11,023 nt of DNA. It comes from JANRKG01 sp033763635. Its GTDB lineage: Bacteria; Cyanobacteriota; Cyanobacteriia; GCF-001939115. Position 1 is the stretch's first letter; the number at the start of each line of letters is the position of its first letter. The stretch covers positions 1 to 11,023 of the forward strand of contig JANRKG010000213.1 of NCBI GenBank assembly GCA_033763635.1, read 5' to 3'. The translations under genes were made by a program, and so were the position numbers. The notes under the pieces are model-generated. The model worked only from the letters and a program-made list of their open reading frames with translations. It did no database searches and was not told where the DNA came from. Of this stretch, positions 6,792-11,023 are shown piece by piece.

Positions 6792-8417
6792 ATGAACGCG
6801 ACCGCCCATTCCAATCGAAATACGCCAAATCGAAATACGTTTACTGTCACCACACCGCTTTACTACGTGAATGACCTGCCTCACGTTGGCAGTGCCTACA
6901 CGACGATCGCAGTGGATGTGTTAACCCGGTTTCAGCGGTTGCGGGGTAAAGAAGTTTTGCTCATCACGGGAACAGATGAGCATGGTCAAAAAATTCAGCG
7001 AACGGCTGAAAGCTTGGGCCGTTCTCCCCAGGAACACTGTGATCTGGTTGTAGAGGGCTTTTCCTCTCTCTGGAAGCAGCTAGAGATTCGGTACAATCGC
7101 TTTATTCGCACCACCGATACTCGTCACCAGGTGATCGTAAAGGAGTTTTTTCAGCGCGTCTGGGAACGGGGGGATATCTACCTGGGACAGCAGAAGGGGT
7201 GGTATTGCGTTTCCTGTGAAGAGTTTAAGGAAGAGCGGGACTTGTTGCAGGACCATCGCTGCGCCATCCACACGAACCGAGAAGCGGAATGGCGGGATGA
7301 GCAAAATTATTTTTTCCGCCTCTCGAAGTACCAGGCTCCGTTAGAGGCTCTCTATCAAAACCGTCCAGAGTTTATCCAGCCAGAAATTCGTCGTAATGAA
7401 GTTTTAAGCTTTGTTGGGCAGGGGCTAAAAGACTTTTCCATTTCCCGTGTCAATTTAGACTGGGGGTTTCCCGTTCCCGCTGATCCCAACCATACCTTAT
7501 ATGTCTGGTTTGATGCGCTGCTGGGATATGTGACTGCTCTCTTAGGGCCGGAAGAAGAACCGACCCTGGAGAATGCCTTAGCCCATTGGTGGCCCATTAA
7601 TCTCCATGTCATTGGTAAAGACATTCTGCGTTTTCACGCAGTTTACTGGCCTGCCATGTTAATGTCGGCGGGTCTACCTCTACCGGATCGAGTCTTTGGA
7701 CATGGTTTCTTAACCAAGGATGGTCAAAAAATGGGAAAAAGTCTGGGGAATACCCTTGATCCCGTAAAACTGGTGGATCGGTATGGCCCAGATGCAGTAC
7801 GCTACTACTTCTTAAAGGAAATTGAGTTCGGACGGGATGGAGACTTTAACGAAACCCGATTCGTCAATATCTTGAATGCAGATTTGGCCCATGATCTGGG
7901 AAATTTACTGAACCGCACCCTGAAAATGGTTCAGAAATACTGTGGAGGTCAAATTCCTGCCCTATCCCAGGAGGCGATCGTTGAGGAAAGTGTCCTGCAA
8001 GCGATTGGGATGACGCTGGGGGAACGGGTGGCCCATTTTTATGAGGCTCTAGCGTTTCATCAAGTTTGCGAAGCAAGCCTAACCCTCATCCGAGCGGGCA
8101 ACAAGTTTATTGATGAACAGGCTCCCTGGACTTTGTATAAGAACGGACAGCAAGAAACGGTCGAAAAAGTTCTGTATGGAGTATTAGAGTCTGTTCGATT
8201 AGTTGCTTACTTGCTATCTCCGATCATTCCAGGGATCAGTGCTGCCATCTACTATCAACTTGGCTTTTCTGAGAACCCCCAGGCTCAAGCTCTTCCAGAG
8301 AATTATGAGTTTGCAGTCCAATCTAAATGGGGTGTGTTACCTCCAGGGCAGCTTCTGAAGGAACCCCAGCCTGTTTTTCAACGCCTTGATCTGCCTTCCG
8401 AAAACCCGATTACTTGA
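6792..8417 (+). CDS. metG: Methionyl-tRNA synthetase
   Basis: This cytoplasmic class I enzyme charges tRNA-Met with methionine. Key motifs are HVGS (31-34, the HIGH equivalent), TDEHGQK (61-67) and KMGKS (313-317, the KMSKS loop). The connective-peptide zinc knuckle is intact and single: Cys139, Cys142, Cys157 and His160. The W/D-rich YVWFDALLGY (237-246) is the usual methionine-pocket region. At 541 residues it ends after the helical anticodon-binding domain and lacks the C-terminal Trbp111-like tRNA-binding domain of the 677-residue E. coli enzyme, as is usual for the shorter bacterial type. The N-terminus has about 17 extra residues before VTTPLYYVND, low in complexity and containing a small in-frame duplication (NRNTP NRNTF). 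ATG at 6792 is the only ATG in frame ahead of the catalytic core. It is presumably essential and the sole copy, though that cannot be checked here. Confidence 0.97.
   Translation: MNATAHSNRNTPNRNTFTVTTPLYYVNDLPHVGSAYTTIAVDVLTRFQRLRGKEVLLITGTDEHGQKIQRTAESLGRSPQEHCDLVVEGFSSLWKQLEIRYNRFIRTTDTRHQVIVKEFFQRVWERGDIYLGQQKGWYCVSCEEFKEERDLLQDHRCAIHTNREAEWRDEQNYFFRLSKYQAPLEALYQNRPEFIQPEIRRNEVLSFVGQGLKDFSISRVNLDWGFPVPADPNHTLYVWFDALLGYVTALLGPEEEPTLENALAHWWPINLHVIGKDILRFHAVYWPAMLMSAGLPLPDRVFGHGFLTKDGQKMGKSLGNTLDPVKLVDRYGPDAVRYYFLKEIEFGRDGDFNETRFVNILNADLAHDLGNLLNRTLKMVQKYCGGQIPALSQEAIVEESVLQAIGMTLGERVAHFYEALAFHQVCEASLTLIRAGNKFIDEQAPWTLYKNGQQETVEKVLYGVLESVRLVAYLLSPIIPGISAAIYYQLGFSENPQAQALPENYEFAVQSKWGVLPPGQLLKEPQPVFQRLDLPSENPIT
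6813..6839 (+). repeat. In-frame 12-bp direct repeat in the metG 5' coding end
   Basis: AATCGAAATACG occurs at 6813-6824 and again at 6828-6839, with a 15-base period equal to five codons. It encodes the repeated Asn-Arg-Asn-Thr in the disordered N-terminal extension of MetRS. It looks like a recent slippage duplication in a region under little constraint. Confidence 0.8.
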
Positions 8418-8564
8418 GAAATTCCCTGAAACATTTATCTTGCCAAGAAATTACTTAGGAAAATCTTTTTTTTGAAAGCACTCTTTCCTGAAAAAGCGAT
8501 TCTGAAACAGTCAATTAACTATCCCACGACTTAATACCTTCCTATAAAAAACGAGGATTTAACC
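8418..8564. other. Intergenic between metG and the NYN-domain gene
   Basis: This 147-base gap has a run of eight T residues (8466-8473) but no stable GC-rich stem just before it, so I do not call a terminator. AGGAAA (8457-8462) can pair with TTTCCT (8484-8489), with the T-run inside the loop, and a 5-bp stem GAAAG/CTTTC sits at 8474-8487; both are weak. TATAAA near 8543 is too close to the start codon to be a usual -10 box. A good ribosome-binding site, GAGGAT, precedes the next ATG. Confidence 0.4.
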
Positions 8565-9173
8565 ATGTACAACCATTTAGATAACCATCCAGCAGTTTTT
8601 ACGCCTGAACAGGTTTTAGAAAATCGCGGTCGGGTTGCAATTTTTATTGATGGTTCTAATCTGTTCTATGCAGCTCTGCAATTGGGAATTGAGATTGACT
8701 ACACGAAGTTACTCTGTCGCCTGACGGCAGGGTCACGGCTGCTCCGGTCCTTCTTCTATACTGGAGTCGATCGCACGAATGAAAAGCAGCAGGGTTTCCT
8801 GTTATGGATGCGTCGAAACGGGTATCGAGTGATCTCCAAGGATCTGGTGCAACTGCCCGATGGTTCCAAAAAAGCCAATCTAGATGTGGAAATTGCCGTA
8901 GACATGATGGCTCTGGTGGGGTCTTACGATACGGCAGTGCTGGTCAGTGGAGACGGGGATCTGGCTTATGCGGTGGATGCTGTGAGCTATCGGGGGGTCC
9001 GGGTTGAGGTGGTCAGTCTGCGATCGATGACCAGCGACAGTTTAATTAACGTTTCCGATCGATATATTGATCTGGACAGCATCAAGGAAGATATCCAAAA
9101 AACCCCTCGCCAGAACTACACCTACCGTCCTCTCAGCGGAATTGGGTTAGCGGAAGAACCAGAAGAGCGGTAG
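8565..9173 (+). CDS. LabA/DUF88 family NYN-domain protein
   Basis: This 202-residue soluble protein is mostly one NYN (PIN-like) domain. Acidic residues expected to bind divalent metal are at the usual places: Asp29 in FIDGSN (27-32), Asp107 and Asp113 in LDVEIAVDMM, and Asp130 and Asp132 in SGDGDL. A nuclease role on RNA is predicted for such domains, but is not shown for most members. The family includes LabA of Synechococcus elongatus, which affects circadian output and KaiC-dependent gene repression, and its paralogues, so a regulatory role is possible. I leave the symbol empty because cyanobacteria carry several paralogues. GAGGAT precedes the ATG at a good distance, the clearest ribosome-binding site in the window. 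lptC starts 22 bases after the stop, so the two are probably co-transcribed. The C-terminal 25 or so residues look disordered. Confidence 0.9.
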   Translation: MYNHLDNHPAVFTPEQVLENRGRVAIFIDGSNLFYAALQLGIEIDYTKLLCRLTAGSRLLRSFFYTGVDRTNEKQQGFLLWMRRNGYRVISKDLVQLPDGSKKANLDVEIAVDMMALVGSYDTAVLVSGDGDLAYAVDAVSYRGVRVEVVSLRSMTSDSLINVSDRYIDLDSIKEDIQKTPRQNYTYRPLSGIGLAEEPEER

Positions 9174-9195
9174 ACGCGATCGAGAGTATGGAATT

Positions 9196-10299
9196 GTGAA
9201 AAGATTACTCCTGCTGCTGCTCTTGCTCTCCTCAGGAGCCTGTAGCCCAAAACGGGCAGCGGATCAACTGGCGAAGGATAGTGCAACCGTTCAGGCAACA
9301 GATGGCAGTCTGACCTTTAAAGATGTCACCCTGCAACAGTTTGATGACCAGGGGCGCTTGCTGTGGAAAGTGAAGGCCAAACAAGCCAGGTATAGCGAAG
9401 ATCAAAAGATCGCTAAGATTCAAGACCCTACCGGAGAACTGTTCCAAGACGGGAAGTTGGTATTCCAGATTACGGCCCTCCAGGGGGAGGTGCAGCAAGA
9501 CGGCAAGAAAATTTTCCTGAAGGACAAGATTGTGGCAACGGACATTCGGGATAAGGTGGTGCTGCGGGGCCAGGAATTGGAATGGTTGCCGCAAAAAGAC
9601 ACTTTGATTGTTCGCAAAAACCTGACCGGAACCCATGCCCAGGTGAATGCATCGGCCCAGGAAGCACGGGCCTTTAGTCGGGCACGGCGGGTGGAGTTTG
9701 TGGGGCAAGTGGTCGCTGTGACAAAAGACCCGGCCCTGAGGTTGCGGGCGGAAAAATTACTTTGGCAGTTACCCCAGCAGTTAATCACGAGCGATCGACC
9801 GATTCAGGTCGATCGGTACGAGAAGCAGCAGGTCAGCGATCGGGCATCGGGGGGACGGGCGGAGGTCAACCTGAAGGAGAAAACGGCAAAACTTCAGCAA
9901 AACGCCCAGGTATTCCTGATATCGCCTCCGGTGACGATCGGCAGTCAGGCACTCCTCTGGAATCTCAAAGCCCAGCGTATTGTTTCTGAACAACCCATTA
10001 CGGTGCAGCACCGGGAACAACAGGTTGTGATGCTCGCCGATCGGGGGCAACTCGATCTCACGCAACGTATTTTCTACTTCATGGGAAATGCACGGGCACG
10101 GGGGCGAGATCAGGCCCAACTCAGTTCCTCAACCCTGACCTGGCTGATCCCCAAGCAAGAAGTGCAGGCGGAGGGTGATGTCCGCTATCGCCAGCCCAAT
10201 CCCCCCTTTAATCTGACGGGTCCCCAGGCGGTGGGTAAGTTGCAGGACCAGACGATCGTTATTAGCGGTGGGCGGGTGGTCACAGAAATTATTCCTTGA
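9196..10299 (+). CDS. lptC: LptC-like lipopolysaccharide transport protein, long cyanobacterial form
   Basis: LptC links the inner-membrane LptBFG extractor to the periplasmic LptA bridge and passes lipopolysaccharide along a beta-jellyroll groove. This 367-residue protein begins with a hydrophobic leucine run (4-11) ending at SSGAC, with Cys16 as a possible lipidation site, though position -3 is Ser rather than the usual Leu. The LptC domain covers about 30-180, including FKDVTLQQFDDQGRLLWKV. E. coli LptC is 191 residues; the extra C-terminal half holds further OstA-like strands. Tryptophans at 57, 130, 190, 255 and 316 mark five similar segments, for example LLWQLPQQLITSD and LLWNLKAQRIVSE. 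The start is GTG at 9196 with GAGAG nine bases upstream; the nearby ATG at 9188 meets a stop after three codons. It follows the NYN gene by 22 bases and precedes ycf66. Confidence 0.88.
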   Translation: MKRLLLLLLLLSSGACSPKRAADQLAKDSATVQATDGSLTFKDVTLQQFDDQGRLLWKVKAKQARYSEDQKIAKIQDPTGELFQDGKLVFQITALQGEVQQDGKKIFLKDKIVATDIRDKVVLRGQELEWLPQKDTLIVRKNLTGTHAQVNASAQEARAFSRARRVEFVGQVVAVTKDPALRLRAEKLLWQLPQQLITSDRPIQVDRYEKQQVSDRASGGRAEVNLKEKTAKLQQNAQVFLISPPVTIGSQALLWNLKAQRIVSEQPITVQHREQQVVMLADRGQLDLTQRIFYFMGNARARGRDQAQLSSSTLTWLIPKQEVQAEGDVRYRQPNPPFNLTGPQAVGKLQDQTIVISGGRVVTEIIP

Positions 10300-10333
10300 T
10301 GCCAGGTCAGGGTAAAACAGCAGTAGAGTGGTA

Positions 10334-10364
10334 TTGACACCCTCCATCCTCACCCCAATCTAAC
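10334..10364 (+). promoter_or_regulatory. Possible promoter of ycf66
   Basis: A perfect -35 consensus TTGACA is at 10334-10339. Seventeen bases on is AATCTA (10357-10362), or nineteen bases on TCTAAC (10359-10364); both are poor -10 boxes. It lies in the 92-base gap between lptC and ycf66, about 30 bases before the ycf66 start. The position is right for a promoter, but the weak -10 leaves it uncertain. Confidence 0.35.
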
Positions 10365-10391
10365 CAGCATCCCCTCGTACAGGAATCGCCT

Positions 10392-11023
10392 ATGCTTCCC
10401 TACGCTCTCTCTGTTGTTGTTGCTCTGGGTAGCTTTACCTTTTTTATGAAAGGTTTTTTCTACCCCTCTCTCCATCGCAGAAATGACTTTCTTTGGAGCG
10501 GGGTGGGTCTGTTTTATGGCCTAATTCTGTGGGTGTGTGCAGAACAGATACGGGGAGTGGTTCTGTTGGGCCAGTCGGCAAGCGTCATCCTACTCGGCTG
10601 GACAACGGGGCAGATTTTGACGCTGCGCTGGCACCTGTTATCAGGCTCTCAAAAATCCCAAATGCCTGATCCTACCTTAATTCCCGTGATCCTACAGGAG
10701 CCATTTAAGCCGCTTAAGGGAGAACTCCCGGATGGTATTTCTCCCAACCCCCCAGTTGTCAGGGGTTCTTCCCTTCCCGATCGTCCCACAACTTCCCCTC
10801 CTGAGCAACCCTCTGAAATCATGTCAGAGAATTTAAACATTTCTGTCCCCGATCCATCTCCTGATTCATCTCTGAGCCTTCCAGTTTCCCCTACTGTCAG
10901 TGCAACTCGTTCTAACAAAAAAGCGCAGTTGAATCTTTCCCCTAACGTGTTGAAAGAGGTGGCCCAGAGCGTTCAGGCAGGCGTGCAGCAAGTCTTCCGT
11001 AACGTGACAGGTAAGAAGCCAAA
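10392..11023 (+). CDS. ycf66: Ycf66 family protein (partial, C-terminus beyond window)
   Basis: The frame opens at ATG 10392, preceded by AGGA at a good distance, and stays open for 210 codons to the right edge. The N-terminal part is the Ycf66 domain: MLPYALSVVVALGS, then FFYPSLHRRNDFLWSGVGLFYGLILWVCAEQI and LLGQSASVILLGW, giving three membrane segments at about 3-20, 32-50 and 54-72. Family knowledge: Ycf66 is found in cyanobacteria and in some plastid genomes, and its function is unknown. After the membrane part comes a long linker (about 85-175) rich in Pro and Ser, ending in a basic segment with NKKAQLNL and a helical stretch (LKEVAQSVQAGVQQVF). The linker is probably disordered and cytoplasmic or stromal-facing; the topology is not known. 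It follows lptC by 92 bases. Confidence 0.9.
   Translation, partial: MLPYALSVVVALGSFTFFMKGFFYPSLHRRNDFLWSGVGLFYGLILWVCAEQIRGVVLLGQSASVILLGWTTGQILTLRWHLLSGSQKSQMPDPTLIPVILQEPFKPLKGELPDGISPNPPVVRGSSLPDRPTTSPPEQPSEIMSENLNISVPDPSPDSSLSLPVSPTVSATRSNKKAQLNLSPNVLKEVAQSVQAGVQQVFRNVTGKKP

Noticed and set aside
8457..8489. T-run with a possible stem as a metG terminator
   Set aside because: The eight T residues fall inside the loop of the weak AGGAAA/TTTCCT pairing instead of after a GC-rich stem.
8543..8548. TATAAA as a -10 box for the NYN gene
   Set aside because: It is about 15 bases before the ATG, so a transcript would start inside the ribosome-binding site, and no -35 lies 17 bases upstream.
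9232..9788. Long minus-strand open frames opposite lptC
   Set aside because: They are antisense shadows of a well-supported gene, with no domain, start context or plausible composition.
10649..10918. Minus-strand open frame of 89 codons inside the ycf66 tail
   Set aside because: It overlaps the coding frame of ycf66 and has low-complexity Gly/Ser composition mirroring the Pro/Ser-rich tail; no family recognised.
1..11023. CRISPR array, insertion sequence, toxin-antitoxin or antiphage system
   Set aside because: There are no regularly spaced repeats, transposase motifs or small paired genes; the NYN protein is a LabA-type member standing beside housekeeping genes, which does not suggest a toxin.

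Overview
This window is chromosomal DNA from a cyanobacterium. I counted about 39 copies of the CGATCG core, where roughly 3 would be expected by chance in 11 kb. This is the footprint of the cyanobacterial HIP1 palindrome, and at least one perfect GCGATCGC copy lies at 1794-1801. The gene content agrees: a Ycf66 protein (known only from cyanobacteria and plastids), a LabA/NYN-type protein, a long cyanobacterial-style LptC, and a short MetRS without a C-terminal tRNA-binding domain. I cannot name the species. Moderate GC and the HIP1 density fit a filamentous, Leptolyngbya-like lineage, but that is a guess.

Layout. (1) 1-643, minus strand: a SAM-dependent methyltransferase cut by the left edge. 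(2) 644-899: a divergent intergenic region with a degenerate dispersed-type inverted repeat and a perfect 10-bp inverted repeat. (3) 900-2036, plus: a family-2 glycosyltransferase fused to TPR-like helices. (4) 2052-6507, minus: four co-directional genes transcribed from right to left, namely a PlsC-type acyltransferase, an alpha/beta hydrolase, an MsbA-like ABC half-transporter and a DUF2993 (LmeA-like) lipid-binding protein. (5) 6508-6791: an AT-rich divergent intergenic region. (6) 6792-11023, plus: metG, a LabA/NYN gene, lptC and ycf66 (cut by the right edge).

How the genes may work together. The minus-strand group reads as a lipid-handling set that acylates, hydrolyses or transfers acyl groups, exports, and binds lipid. 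Its hydrolase and acyltransferase neighbours have the same two-domain order-of-parts as the plant phytyl ester synthases (PES/ELT family), which fuse a hydrolase domain to an acyltransferase domain. That makes the pair the most interesting hypothesis here. LptC adds lipopolysaccharide transport, so the window is weighted towards envelope and membrane functions, with a housekeeping aminoacyl-tRNA synthetase and a possible clock-output relative between them. I found no tRNA, rRNA, CRISPR array, insertion sequence, phage gene or recognisable defence system.
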